The notes beneath the pieces are model-generated. The model was not told the DNA's origin. It did no database searches and worked only from the letters and a program-made list of their open reading frames with translations. From positions 40,050,533 through 40,114,532 of the forward strand of contig JBCFYV010000024.1 in assembly GCA_039000515.1 (NCBI GenBank): a DNA stretch of 64,000 nucleotides, given 5' to 3'. Shown here one piece after another: positions 24,081 to 35,495 of this stretch (positions are counted from its first letter, which is position 1; every line of letters begins with the position of its first letter). A program made the translations under genes and the position numbers. The DNA is from Timema cristinae (taxonomy: Eukaryota > Arthropoda > Insecta > Phasmatodea > Timematidae).

Positions 24081-24319
24081 ATATTTATTTATTATGCTAG
24101 GCTATATCAATTTTCTTCTATGCAAATTAATTTTTCATTTTTTTTCATGTGAACTTTCTTTAGCCGTTTTTAGTCTTTTTCTTAAAATTCTCTTCTGTAA
24201 GGTAAAACTTCTTGATTTCTTTCTAGTTCTAATTTCTTCCCTACCATGTCTTAGTATCCATTTGGGTTGTATATACCTAATTTATGTTGATGGAATAAAG
24301 TTGAGAAAGGTACATTTTT

Positions 24320-24475
24320 AGAAGAAATGCACACATATGTGTGTAGGGAAATTGGAGAAAATCATCCTCTATACATCTGACCTAGATTGGTACCGTGATC
24401 TCCCTGTCACTGGCCATTCAGTCCGACACAAGAGTGACGCATTATACAATACCATATGTGATCACTGATACGGAT
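24320..24475 (-). mobile_element. Diverged SINE C remnant
   Basis: ATACATCTGACCTAGATTGGTACCGTGATCTCC and TCAGTCCGACACAAGAGTGACGC align with family C head and body order on the minus strand, with many changes. Confidence 0.45.
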
Positions 24476-24825
24476 ATTTATTCTAATTATTAACCTTGTC
24501 TGGATATCAGGTGATGTTGATGAAGAGAATTACTATTTATTTACAGAGCTGTCACATTATTCAAAGATAATTTCATTAGCTGCAAGAGCTAGCTTTGTAG
24601 TAGCCTATTATTAGGTGTAAAAATAGAATTAACAAGCATTTAAATCAATTGTGCCGCCATTTGACTTTTTTGTTGAACTTTTTTTGAAGTAGGTCTACTG
24701 CTAATTTGGTTAAGCATAAATCAACTATCTACAATAAAATAAATAATGGCACTATAATTTATAACTAGTTGTATCTGAGTTACAACGTTCGACTTACAAG
24801 AAATTTTTTTGATTATAAAAGAGTC

Positions 24826-24940
24826 TTGACACGTTAGCTGAGTTGGTGCTATCGGTAGCGCGTCTCCTAAGCTGAATGTCCTGGGTTCAATCCCTAGCAT
24901 GGTCAAACAAATTATTATTGGTGAAATAGCAATTTATTTA
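24826..24940 (+). mobile_element. tRNA-like SINE family G
   Basis: A-box-like TTAGCTGAGTTGGTGCTATC and B-box-like GGGTTCAATCC form a tRNA-like fold. It is followed by CATGGTCAAACAA...TTATTGGTGAAAT. A related copy lies at 44340-44460 with the same CCTGGGTTC and TTGGTAAAAT order. The arms do not pair well enough for a functional tRNA. Confidence 0.55.
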
Positions 24941-25123
24941 TTTAGCGAATGACAACAAATGGAATTCAGCTAAACACGTTAATAATACTGATAAAATCAT
25001 GTCAAAATGAAATTTGTAAAGCCAGTTGATCGCTTCTGAAGGAAGTCTGATGAAGTCCTTCAGATCGCCTGGGTATGCTGTGCATTGCACTCTTGTACAG
25101 TTAGAGCAATTATTGAACATTTA

Positions 25124-25420
25124 GGGTGACCTGGTGGTCTAGGGTTAAGGTGTCGGACTTCTATGCTGGGGTCCGGGGTTCAATCCTCGGTCCCGGTACA
25201 GATTTATCTGATTGACAAACCCTTCCTTCACCTCTGACAAGACATATATTAATCACAACTTGTGAATGTGGGGAATGCCAGGTATCCACCGTGGTTCGGA
25301 TCCCACGTTAAACTGTAGGTCCTCTATTTCATCTCACAATCACCCTACCATTACACGTTAGCGTAAGTGCGTATAACCCGAACGGGTAGTAAGACGCTAT
25401 GCTAATAATAATAATAATAT
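25124..25420 (+). mobile_element. SINE family A, full length
   Basis: Intact order: GGGTGACCTGGTGGTCTAGG head, GGGTTCAATCC B box, ACCTCTGACAAGAC middle, CCACGTTAAACTGTAGG body, CCCGAACGGGTAGTAAGACG tail and (AAT)n. Confidence 0.9.
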
Positions 25421-25867
25421 TGAATTTTATATTCCAAATTTTCAAACATTAGCCTACTTATGAATAGGAATGAGGTTTCAAGTAGTAATCTTTTACAAAC
25501 TAGTCAAAGTGTTTTATTAAAGTTTGATGGTAGTGTATAGTAGTGATTATCCGAGTTTAGTGGCTACCAGTTCTAAACCTACACTGAATTTACTAAACAT
25601 AATTAATGGTATCAGTTCACTTTTCTAAATTACAGCTACATTTAAACAGAGTTAAGATTTGAATCAAAGTTCATTGGACATTGCTTCCGACTATACATTT
25701 TTCTAATACCAATTACTTGACCTTCCATAACATTTTTAATACTATACTAGAACCAAATCTAGAGGAAAATATCCAAATGACGACATTTTTGTGTCATAAC
25801 ATAAAAAAACACATTGACCAGCTACTCTCTAACAATAGCTTTGATCACAAGTTCATTATGAATTGGT

Positions 25868-26215
25868 AGAAATAAAGGCCATGGGAATGAAGATTGTGAG
25901 GAGCATGTTAGCTCTCACAAGGCGAAACAAAATTAAAAAATGAGGCTATCCGGGAAAGAGTGGGAATACAAGGAGTCCATGAGATAGTAGAGGAAGCAAG
26001 ACTGAGATGGTATTGTTATCTAATGAGAATGGAAAAGGTAAAAAACACCAAAGATAATGATGGAGATGAAGTATTTAAGGGGAAAATATCGCAGTTAGGC
26101 TAAAAAAAAAAAGATGGGAGGAGCAGATAACATAAAGTATGCAAGGGAAAGGACAAGAAAAAGCAATTAAAGGAAGAAGAATGGAGACATTTTACTAAAC
26201 TGACCTGGTCATGAT
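25868..26215 (+). pseudogene. LINE ORF2 C-terminal remnant
   Basis: Conceptual translation near 25868-26080 gives IKAMGMKIVRSMLALTRRNK, then NEAIRERVGIQGVHEIVEEARLRW, then GHV/LMRMEK-like text. This is the conserved post-reverse-transcriptase C-terminal block of RTE/Jockey-type LINEs that ends in RLRWxGHVxRM. Stops and frame slips follow. It is a 5'-truncated dead copy. Confidence 0.7.
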
Positions 26216-26219
26216 GATT

Positions 26220-28227
26220 CTAGTATGAATGAAGAAAATAAAATGTAGCGACCCTGTCAAATTATAATTTAAATGTAATAGTAATTTAACTTACAGTTGA
26301 TCTGTTAAATAAACAAAGATAATAAATTCAAGACCTTATCAATCCAGTGTGTGATGCTACAAATATATTTTGTAAATAAAAAGATTGTAGAAACATAAGA
26401 TCTACTTTGGTTTTAAATATAATAATAAATATTTTCAAATACAATTTTTGTAAATTTATTGCATTACATTTTCTGTACAAAATAAAATGCATATATTTTA
26501 TGATTACCGTACATACTACTTAAATTAAGTTAACCTGAAAAGTACAAAATATATAGATATACTTAATTTAAAATGAATACTGATGCTTAGGATTAATTTA
26601 AAAAACTTAACATCACAAGTTCAGGTTTAAGTCGGGCGTTAGTCTTTTATGAATATTAATACAGCACTGCCCTTAATGTTAAAGCCGTAAATGTAATTGT
26701 CCGACTCTTGAAGTTGATACAGAATAAATAGTTATTTTCCAAATTCAGTTCCATTTGTACTACTAATCAATGATGCACATTATCTCCACAGATGCACTAA
26801 TGGTTTTTTTATATTTATATGATTACTTTACCTTAATTTGTATCGTTTTAAAACTTGAATTATTATTGTCAAAAATTATTTTGATAACATTTCAAATTGT
26901 TCTAAAATTATTATTTTATACAATAATACAGAATTAATATTTATTTTTTCGATTAAAAATTAGTGACACTCATGACAATGCTACCAACACAATATCACCC
27001 TTTTTGAATTTCAAAATGTGGCAACCCCAAGTATTTTGTTAGTCCAATATTAAATGAAGTCAATGAGAGAGGTTATTAATATTTCATAAATAAATAATTA
27101 TTATTTAGTTATAGGACACATTTTATGCCTTTAATAAATAAACCAATCTTCCAGCAGATTAAAAATAAATAAATTTCAAAGTGTTTAGTAAATTAATAAA
27201 TAAAACAATCTTCCAGCAGATCAATTAAACAAATACTTTCAACAGTGTCTAAACATTTTACATCAACAAATATTTACAAAACTATAACAAAAACTTTTTA
27301 GTTATAGATCACTACCGTTTACTGACCATAACAAGGCAGCTATTGCAGTTTGTGTTGTTTCATTCTAGTGAATATAATTATAGTACATCTTAATAATATA
27401 AAATGCTGTTTCGTTAAAGAAACCATATCACACTAGGTACCTCCAAACTAATCGGTTTCTATTCGTAGGGATGCTAAGAGAATCATGTCATCTTCCAGGC
27501 AAGTATGACTCATGTAGGGGAATTAGGGTACAGTACTGGTCAAGCTAGTAGGCATGTAAAAAAAAAAAGAATGTGCAGAGTGAAATAATACATATCTGCA
27601 TTAAAAAGCACACAGGCCTATAAGGTCACCCAAAGGGAGCAAGGGGAAGGTTGGAGCAATGTTTGGAAGGGTATCGGTTTGGCCCAGGCCTCCACATTTC
27701 AAGGGTCCTCAACTGCCAAACTTTTAATTTTTATCGTTGCAAATCTTGCTACAGTCACTACACATAAAGAAAAATGGTTTCAACTGATCTTTTGACTAAA
27801 TTTTTTGTGTATTAGACTACATTGTTTGAATAATGTTATGTTGGTAAAAATTATTGAAGTATATATAATGAGTCATTTATTTTTTGTGAAAGTAGTCCTT
27901 AAAAATTCCACTGCCCCACGCCTTTGAATCCTCTGGTTGGGTTTGTACACATGAACAAAGGTTTCAAGTTGGTTTGTTTTGTAGGTGACAAGGAAGGTTC
28001 GGTTTGAATCTTTCGGGTGAACTGAAAGTAGTTCTTTCTAAATGATTATCTCCTCTCTCTACATGTAAACTTGCATAGATTTCCTCGTCCCTACCTTCAT
28101 TAGAGCAATTAAATGTGAATATCCTAAACGGGGTCTTAAGATGAGGGAATTAAAAGCAACAACAAATAAAAACTAATTTTCTGTACAATCATGAGAGACA
28201 TGTCAACCACTGACCATACATGAATGA
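26220..28227. other. AT-rich non-coding interval with a short tandem duplication
   Basis: No gene seen. TAAACCAATCTTCCAGCAGAT near 27140 is repeated near 27207, a diverged roughly 70-bp tandem duplication. A GGCCCAGGCCTCCACATTTC block near 27690 may be an element end. Confidence 0.4.
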
Positions 28228-28424
28228 TTATATGAGTTTAACTAATTGTATTGCGCAAACTATGAGAGGCAGATTATAGACTTGTTTCTCTTTCTTGGGG
28301 AATGCTGCTGTAGAAACAAAATGGAAAAATCCGGTGAGACCAACCCACACAAACCGAATGTCATGGAGAAAAAGATCTTGTCCACTGCACCCCCCTTCAG
28401 ATATACTGGAACACCATTGTCTAT
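28228..28424 (-). CDS. COX7A: COX7A-like exon, C-terminal half
   Basis: It starts at ATA GAC after a pyrimidine-rich acceptor. It encodes IDNGVPVYLKGGAVDKIFF, then a hydrophobic helix and FPKKEK, after a one-base frame slip. The downstream limit is the first stop in the shifted frame. The family normally ends soon after FPKK, so the true end is uncertain. Confidence 0.7.
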
Positions 28425-28613
28425 CTGGAAAACAAACGCACACATGTCAATGGTTTTCATTAATTTTTTGGAACATTATACTAAGAGTGATTTTATTTGT
28501 GAGAGTTAGACTTTAATTTTAATAGGTCAAAATTTAATCTTAACTAGTGTCAAAAGCAGGTGTGGTATGAGGAATTTTTTATTAACTTTTAGAGCAGTCT
28601 CATATACTACTAC

Positions 28614-28735
28614 CAAGAGGTCATCCATAAACCCACAAGACGCTTATTTCTTACCCCTCTCCCTCCCCTCCAGCCTATTTCATGTATAGCTTTTTATGTC
28701 AAGAGTCAATGTCAAATTATTTCATAAAAGAGTGA
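28614..28735. mobile_element. MITE fragment with TCATCCATAAAC terminus
   Basis: GGTCATCCATAAACCCACAAG followed by a C/T-rich block matches the general look of a common insect MITE end. There is no partner end. Confidence 0.3.
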
Positions 28736-28779
28736 CTCAAATTTATTAAAACTCAGAATCCAGTCACAGTACATAGTCC

Positions 28780-29025
28780 AAAGTTTTTTTTGTACCACTC
28801 GATTGGGCTACATGCTTAGGTACTAATCACACTAATGACCTTAGATATTAGGAAGGTTATATTTAGATGAAGTGTACCTGCATTTGCATGGAGAAATGAA
28901 ATTTCATTTTGGAACAACTATCCTCAGTACACCCGACTTAAATTCAAATCTCGATCTCACCAGCATTAGGAGTATAGTCTACTGCAAAAGTAGTGCTGTC
29001 ATGCAGGTCATAGTCTGAAGTTATC
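28780..29025 (-). mobile_element. Diverged SINE C copy
   Basis: The minus-strand body (CATTTGCATGGAG, CCTCAGTACACCCGAC) and degenerate B box (GAGATTTGAATTTA) match family C in order. The tail retains only fragments. Confidence 0.55.
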
Positions 29026-30120
29026 TATAAGGTGGCTTTAACACGTGACGGTTTTTCGCCGTTGCCATGGTTGACATAAATATCATTCAAGATATTCAAG
29101 AAAAATTTTGTATTAAAGATTCTTATTTTTATATTAAAAGTGGTTTTATAATTTTAATACTGCTTATCGATGGTTCAGCTCCAAAATAGAATATTATGCT
29201 TAACAACCAGACCTCGAACCATAAATTTAACACACAATTGAATATTATATTCAAGTGTCCTTTTATAACAAAAAATGTTAACATTTTCTTGCTTCACTAT
29301 TTTCTGTTATTAAAATATGTTTATTTATATTTGCTCTTAGGTTCAATCACTTTTTCCAAGATCATGATTTAAATTTATTTATATGTGGAAAGAAAATTCG
29401 GATTCAAGATTTGAATTTGCAAAATAGTGGATTTTAGCAATCTCTAATATTTACAATTATAAACATACTTCATTATATTATATTATATAACTCGATGTTC
29501 TGACTACACGACACCCTCTTTCAGCAAATGTTTGCACTATCTTTGCCAATATGGTAGGTATAGATTGCTTTTGCGGGCCGATACCACAGAGTTAAGGCGT
29601 AAACCCATTTACTCCATGCCCACATGTCATGACTACACGAACACCCCAACACATCGGCTCTTATCCCATATATGACTTGGAGTAATGAAGTAATGAAGAA
29701 TTCGGAAAAAAAAAATACAAAATAAAATTTTTATGTGTATAAGAAAACATGAATATTTCACAAATTTATAGAAAAAAAAGGGAATAATTGAGTTTTATCA
29801 TCTCACAAAAAAAAAAAAAAAAATTGGAATATATGAGCACATTTTAGAACCACATTAATATATCCATTTTGAAAATAGTAGAGGATGGTTGCTACATTAG
29901 TCATACATAAAAAACTACAACTGTTTAGATTTTAACTTCCTTCATGATAAACAATACCGACACCAAACCACTCCACACCAAATGTTTCATATGTTGATCT
30001 TCTGAACTTCCACACGGTAGCAAGAGTAAGCTACAGTCCCATTTTTATCGGGAGAACCTTAACTGACAGATTAATTAATTGGCCTTAGGAACCCAAAAGT
30101 TCATTGGTGTAATAAAAAAA
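29026..30120. other. AT-rich non-coding interval
   Basis: No supported feature. By position it lies inside the 2.55 kb COX7A-like intron. Confidence 0.4.
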
Positions 30121-30124
30121 AGTA

Positions 30125-30640
30125 TGCTACCTAGCCTTATCTTGAGCTAGTTTTATCCAGCCCACTTCATTACATCCTATCTCTTTCAGGTCCATTATAA
30201 TTTTATCCTTCCAGCTGCATTTAGGTCTTCCCAATGGTCTCTTCCCATTGAGTTTGCATGTCAATATCTTGAATGCAGTTCTAAATTATTCAGTTCGCTG
30301 TGCAAGTCCTGCCTTTTATAATCTGTGAGACTTGCTTACCATAACAATGTCTTGTGATGAGTACAGAGTATGCAACTCATTGTTAATTAATCTCCTCCAC
30401 TACCCAGTATCTTCATTACTTATTTGGATCAAATATCTTTTTATGCGCCTTGTGTTCAAACAACCTAAATATATTTTCATTGTGTAAAGTAAGAGACCAC
30501 GTTTCACAACCAGTGAGAACAACTGGTAAAAGTAGGTCTATTGTTTTATATATTCCGAGTTTTACATTCCTTGACAGTAGGCATGATATTAACATCTTAC
30601 TGACAGAATAAAAGCATACACTTCCTGACTATTCTTTTCA
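30125..30640 (-). pseudogene. LINE ORF2 C-terminal remnant
   Basis: Minus-strand translation gives NVKLGIYKTIDLLLPVVLTG, then CETWSLTLHNE, FEHKAHKKIF, and later fragments equivalent to KRPLGRPRxxW, DLKEIG and WIKLAQD. These are the ordered landmarks of the LINE ORF2 C-terminus found across arthropods. Several stops make it a dead 5'-truncated copy. It sits within the COX7A-like intron. Confidence 0.78.
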
Positions 30641-30975
30641 TAATTTTCACTCTCATATTGTTATTGATTGTTAAATTGTTTTTTAAACATTTAAATTCCT
30701 ACTGCTAGAAAAGTTATTAGATCTACTTTTAAATATTATGTGAAATGCAGCTGTCACTTTTGATAGATATCATCAAGATCTTTAAAATAGTGATCCTAAC
30801 TAATAATCTAGTAAGATGTTATAAATATTTATCTTGAAAAAAATTATTTATAATTTAGAAAAGGCCCTTTTTTTTTTACCAAAATACTATTAAAATTGAG
30901 GCACTACCTCATCTAAAACTATGTCCTCAATTAATCTTTAATGAGTTTTGAAAAAAACATATTAGAGGGTCTGAC

Positions 30976-31126
30976 CTGGAATCACTTCTGTTTGTCCAGG
31001 AGTGCTTGTGGAACTGTTCCCGTTTTGGCAGCAGTGGCCTCTGGAGGGGTGGATACATCAGCCACCTTAACTTTGGGTAGCATATATGATCTTAGTAGAG
31101 TCATACTCCTTCAGGGTTTTAGGGCT
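30976..31126 (-). CDS. COX7A: COX7A-like exon, N-proximal
   Basis: A TTTGTCTGTAG acceptor precedes 31126 and a CAG|GTCAGA donor follows 30976. The frame in phase with the next exon reads MLPKVKVADVSTPPEATAAK...DKQK, then TGA, then FQ. The upstream part is open only in another frame (SPKTLKEYDSTKIIYAT), so a one-base slip near 31085 is likely. Confidence 0.6.
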
Positions 31127-31209
31127 CTACAGACAAAGATTAACATTTGTCTAAGCACTACCTCTGCTCTAAGGAGTTTTAAATTCATCATCCAATCAAC
31201 TTGGTAAAA

Positions 31210-32240
31210 AAGAGCCAAACTCATCTTATTACACAGACTTAATACAAATTAGGCTATTAAAACACAAGTTTGTCTTCAAAATTTAAAAAATTAGTACCTA
31301 TGTAATATAGTAGAGTAGGCCTACCTAATTTATTTATTGCCTGTCTATTTTACACCTCATAAACCACCATGGCTGGAAATATATTATTCATAGTTACCAT
31401 TAATGCTTATTAAACCTTCTTTATATATCACGTTGAAAATGTTTGGTAAAAAAAAGATTTTTTCAAAACTATGTGAAAAACAAGACAATACAACTTACTG
31501 ACATCTTAAAACTAGCTATACCCACCTTGCAATTCTTATTAATATTTTATAGCTTACAATACTAAGATTGGTGTACATCTTGATCCCGGTTTATTTGCAT
31601 TTTGTATATTTTGTAGTTAATTCTTCTTACTGGTAACATTAATTTCTGTTGTTGGGGATAGTATTGTGTATTTTATTTTTTATCATGAAAATTTTGACAT
31701 ATGTGAGGTGTGACAAATAGTCCAATAAAATACCCCCAACATTTAAAGCCTGTTGCAAATACTGTAAAGATTTGAGCATGACATTTACAGATGGCCTATA
31801 GTATATCTTGTGGCTACTTACTCAAATTTAAATGCCATTATAACCCTAAATTTTCTTACAAACATACATATCTGTCAGTTAAAGAGAAATACTAGATCTA
31901 CTTTAATGTATTTATCCATCAAGTCATGTGATCTGCAGTAGTCGCTTTTAATAGATATTATAAATATGTATAAACTAACATGGATATTAGCCTATAATGA
32001 AATATTATCAATGTGGAAAACAATAATAGGGTTGTACTTCTAAACGGTGCTCCAAATGTCCATTCGTCTGAAAATAAAGGTTTAAGTTAGGTACCAACCA
32101 CTGCTGATATGCAAACAGATTTTGTCATGCTTATAGGTTATCTTCTTAATTAGTGTGCGACCATAGTAAACTAATGTAGCAGAAAATATTAAATGATCAA
32201 TAGATAATGTAATATTGGGTTTTAAAGAAAATAAATTATC
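31210..32240. other. Non-coding interval with one copy of a dispersed GTGATCTGCAG repeat
   Basis: AAGTCATGTGATCTGCAGTAG near 31920 belongs to a dispersed family also seen near 12255, 16710, 30745, 46625 and 52250. No gene is supported. Confidence 0.45.
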
Positions 32241-32245
32241 AACCA

Positions 32246-32441
32246 GGGCCAGTTTTATGGTCAGACTTTGCACACATCAAGTGTGAGCTGATACTAAAGA
32301 CAGAACTATGCCTACCTAAACAAAAATGGAATGGGGTAGTTTATTATGCGAAACTGGCCCATTCCATTATTGTCTAGGTAGGTGTTGTCTGTATCTCGCA
32401 CTTGAGCCATGCATGCTAATTCTGACTATGAAACTGGCCCT
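32246..32441. mobile_element. Palindromic MITE (~196 bp)
   Basis: The two halves are inverted copies: AGGGCCAGTTTTATGGTCAG on the left, CTGACTATGAAACTGGCCCT on the right. Inner arms around CCTACCTAA/TAGGTAGG and AATGGAATGGG/CCCATTCCATT also pair. It would fold into a long hairpin. Confidence 0.7.
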
Positions 32442-32939
32442 TAATAATAAATTAGTATGCAATTTGTATTAATCTTGTGCATCAATGCAATTTAAAATTA
32501 AATAAAACTAACCTGACAGTAACTTTGACCAAAGAACATATCGCCTGTCCGGAAGAAAAGTGACACAAATCAAAAAACACTATTTTACAGGAAAAGCATT
32601 TTAAACTTTCTCACTTTCTAATATAACTGTTGTATTAAAATGGTAACTATTAGGAATTTAAAATAAAAATAAAAAAATAAAAAATAACATAGGCTTTACA
32701 ATCATATAAGTATGTGTTAATAAAAAGTTAAAAAAATCATCATAAGCATAACATTTCTACCCCAATTTTGATTTGTGTCCCTTTTCTTGCAAATATATTA
32801 ATACATTTTTGTGAAAACTAATGAAACACAATATGAAATTTTTTATTTAACAACCATCAATACACCTTAATTTTTTTTATATAATATTGAGCATTGGAAA
32901 TGACAAAAATTTAAGGATCTCCCTTTCAAGATACAATTT

Positions 32940-35495
32940 TTACAAAGATTCATAAAATGGTAAGTAGTTCTTAGGAATACAATTTTTTCCAAACAATGAT
33001 AACAAACCTGTTTTCTTTTTTTCTGTGATTCCAACTTTGCGATTGTAAACTTTTTTCAACTGTGGCTTTCTTGTTTTTTTTCTGTGGTTTAATACCAACA
33101 CACTATCATACTGATCTTGTTCGTAAGATGTTTTGTAGAACAATGTCCCTGGGAATTCCTTCATTATTTTAATAACTTTGATATCAGAAACTCTCACGGG
33201 TTCTCCGTTTCCGTTTTTTGGAAAAGAGTGGAACCCCAAATCAGCCGCTAACTGTTTTAAATCAAAGATGTCTTCATGACAAATTTCATCAACTTTATAT
33301 GGCTGGCCAGTTTTCTTAGCACTCCTTATTAGAGTGACATATTGATCGGGAAGGTATACCGGACCCGATCTTTTTGATTGTTTAATCTGACGTTCTATTA
33401 CAGAATGGGCGCTATCCCCCTCATTCTGGCTGTGCCCTGAAATTAAAAACTTATGTGTTATGCTCTCTAAGTCTTCATATTTCAAAACAGCGTGCATGTA
33501 AGCTGCAATCATAAATCGATTTTTCTGTTGTCCTGCACAGTTATCAGAATAAAATATTACATTAATCTTTTTTTGGTCTCTGGTTGCATTATCTCTCTTT
33601 TTATATTGTACTATCATGTCCAAGTACCGTAATACACAGGAACCAATTTCATTTACTCCCCTTTTAGCTTCCCCCTCATGCCACACATAGCATTGAACAT
33701 CTTTTGTTTGAATGTTGCACACGGTTAAATTAAACACATTTATTTTTGAAACGTAATATAAGGAGGAAACATCTCCTGATGGGCATGGGAGAACGGCCTG
33801 GAGATCATACACAGCAACAATGCTGTCGAACCTTTTGTCGTTTTCTTTTTCTTTTCGTGATAATTCTGTTTCCAGGCGGTGGGTATCATATTTATCTTTT
33901 AGTTTTAACTTTTCTTCTCCCACAGCATTATTATATCCAGTACACAGCACACACTGGTCTTTCTTTGGTACAAAAAAAGACAAGTTAAATTCTTCATTAA
34001 AGATCCGGGCATACATCATGTAGTTTCCAGCAGGGTTATTTTTCTTATCACAGCCTTCTTTATAGTCTCTGTGAAGCTGTGCAATGGTTTTACCTCCTTC
34101 AATGTATTCCTTTTTGGTGTTTGCGCGACAGTAGTGACTCTCTATTCGGGGTATTAGCTTAATGTGTTCTTTGATCCCATTTTTTATGGTTTCGTCAACC
34201 TTAGCATGGTGTCCATGTTTTCCCCTCAAATCTGAGGATAACATCTGGCCTGTAAATAAATTTTGTTTCAACAGCACAGTCCTTAGTGGCCTGTCCGTAA
34301 TGCATAGGGTTGATTTGAAAAATAATTTACATATGCGAACCCTCTGTCCTCGTATTTCAAAGTAAAACGCATTATTGGGACGCCTATGACTGTCTTCCCT
34401 AACATATCTATATTTAGGATTAACGGGTGTCATGCTGGCAGAAAGAAAATGTCGCTGTTTTTCTAAATCAGATAACCCCCAATAATCATCGAAAATCTTC
34501 TTCCGATCTTCCTCTGTAAATTTGGTGCAACATTTCAACTTACACTTATCGTTACAGGGGGGAAGCAATTTTCGGGCTGGAATAACTTTTTTTCTGGAAG
34601 ATGAGGATGTATAGCTCTCTCCAGAATTTCTTAAACGCTTAGCACTATTTTTTATCCAGTTTTCTGGATTAGAGAGTCGTGTCTTACCCTTTTTAACTGT
34701 TTGAGATGGATCTTTAACTTTTCTCTTCCTTGAGTGATTTATTTCAGTTTCATTACGTCCTATATTTTCTAATTTGGTTCCCTCATTGCTTGAAGAAGAG
34801 GAGGATTCACTTTCATAATTGGGATCAGCATTAGTATCATCACTACTAAATGGTTCTGATAGAGAATGTTCACTTACATGTTGTTGATCAGTTTCAATTA
34901 CGTCCATATTGCTCACGTTATTAATATCTTCAATAATATTTTGTGATTGGTATTCCATTGCTAGTTGGTCATCTACAGAATTAAAATACATTGTTAGATT
35001 TAAAAATTCCAAAAAGAAGGAAACACTTTAGTAAAATAAACAATTATTTACAAAGTACATTGATTATAAAAATTGTTTACCTGATTCCAGTATAATATAA
35101 TTAGTATCTGGCTCCAGCTGTGTTTTATTGGATGACGTTCCTTCTATATTACTCCCGCCATTAATCTCTTCAATAATATTTTGTGATTGGTATTCCATTG
35201 ATAGTGGGTCATCTGCAAAATTAAAATAATACATTAGTAGATTCAAACAGTCCAAAAACAAGGGAAAACTTTAGTGAAAATAACAATGATTTACAAAGCA
35301 AATTGAATATAAAAGTTATTTACCTTTATTATATTCCAGTGTGATATTATTCTTTGAGTAATTGGTTGAGGTTCCTCTGATAGATGTCATAATATTATTA
35401 ATATCCTGCTTTACGATTTTCCAATCATAACTATGTTTAGTACTATCGATAGCTTCCTTAGCTAATTTGATAATAAGATTTGTTCGATTAGACAT
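32940..35495 (-). CDS. Putative DDE-type transposase, DUF7869 family, three exons
   Basis: Exons 35495-35324, 35212-35081 and 34972-32940 join in phase 1 at both junctions and give 778 residues. Donors are AAAG|GTAAAT and CAG|GTAAAC; acceptors are TTTTGCAG and TTCTGTAG. Numbering from Met35012: an acidic serine-rich N-terminus, basic nuclear-localisation-like runs (95-142), a cysteine cluster (C153, C157, C161, C162), a C354-x2-C357 knuckle, then an RNase H-like block with VYDLQ (D403), FYSDNCAGQQKN (D490) and GHSQNEGDSAHSVIE (E531, D533, E540). I propose D403, D490 and an acidic residue of 531-540 as a DDE/DDD triad. From memory this matches insect proteins carrying Pfam DUF7869. The open frame is intact. 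The start at 35495 is chosen because a TTTTAATTTTAG acceptor-like sequence lies just upstream, so a 5' UTR exon may exist. Confidence 0.85.
35081..35212 (-). CDS. Transposase exon 2, tandem duplicate of exon 3 start
   Basis: It encodes DDPLSMEYQSQNIIEEINGG, nearly identical to DDQLAMEYQSQNIIEDINN at the start of exon 3. The 132 bp keep phase 1 on both sides, so inclusion or skipping preserves the frame. The duplicated unit (offset 240 bp) also includes flanking intron. Confidence 0.8.
35324..35495 (-). CDS. Transposase exon 1
   Basis: It encodes MSNRTNLIIKLAKEAIDSTK through LEYNK and ends AAAG|GTAAAT. It is predicted helical with no known motif. Its end phase matches exons 2 and 3 equally. 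Confidence 0.7.

Larger units (their letters stand above)
28228..31126 (-). pseudogene. COX7A: Cytochrome c oxidase subunit 7A-like gene, disrupted
   Basis: Two minus-strand exons encode a COX7A-like polypeptide, a small nuclear-encoded single-pass subunit of mitochondrial complex IV. Exon 31126-30976 gives KVKVADVSTPPEATAAKTG, then QALLDKQK, an in-frame TGA (30982-30984), then FQ and a CAG|GTCAGA donor. Exon 28424-28228 follows a TTTTCCAG acceptor, in phase, with IDNGVPVYLKGGAVDKI, the family's signature, then a transmembrane stretch ending FPKKEK. The second half needs a one-base shift within GTGGGTTGG (about 28341-28347). The first exon also changes frame near its start. Any N-terminal exon is not identified. 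Conserved introns rule out a retrocopy. It is either a decayed duplicate or an active gene with assembly errors. Confidence 0.72.

Noticed and set aside
24830..24905. Functional tRNA gene
   Set aside because: Only A- and B-box-like parts are convincing; the related copy at 44340 shows it is a SINE head.
33746..34365. Plus-strand frames opposite the transposase
   Set aside because: They are antisense shadows of the 690-codon exon with no motif of their own.
32940..35495. Domesticated host gene rather than transposon gene
   Set aside because: Matched terminal and subterminal inverted repeats enclose the gene closely, which favours a mobile element; a domesticated copy would normally have lost its ends.
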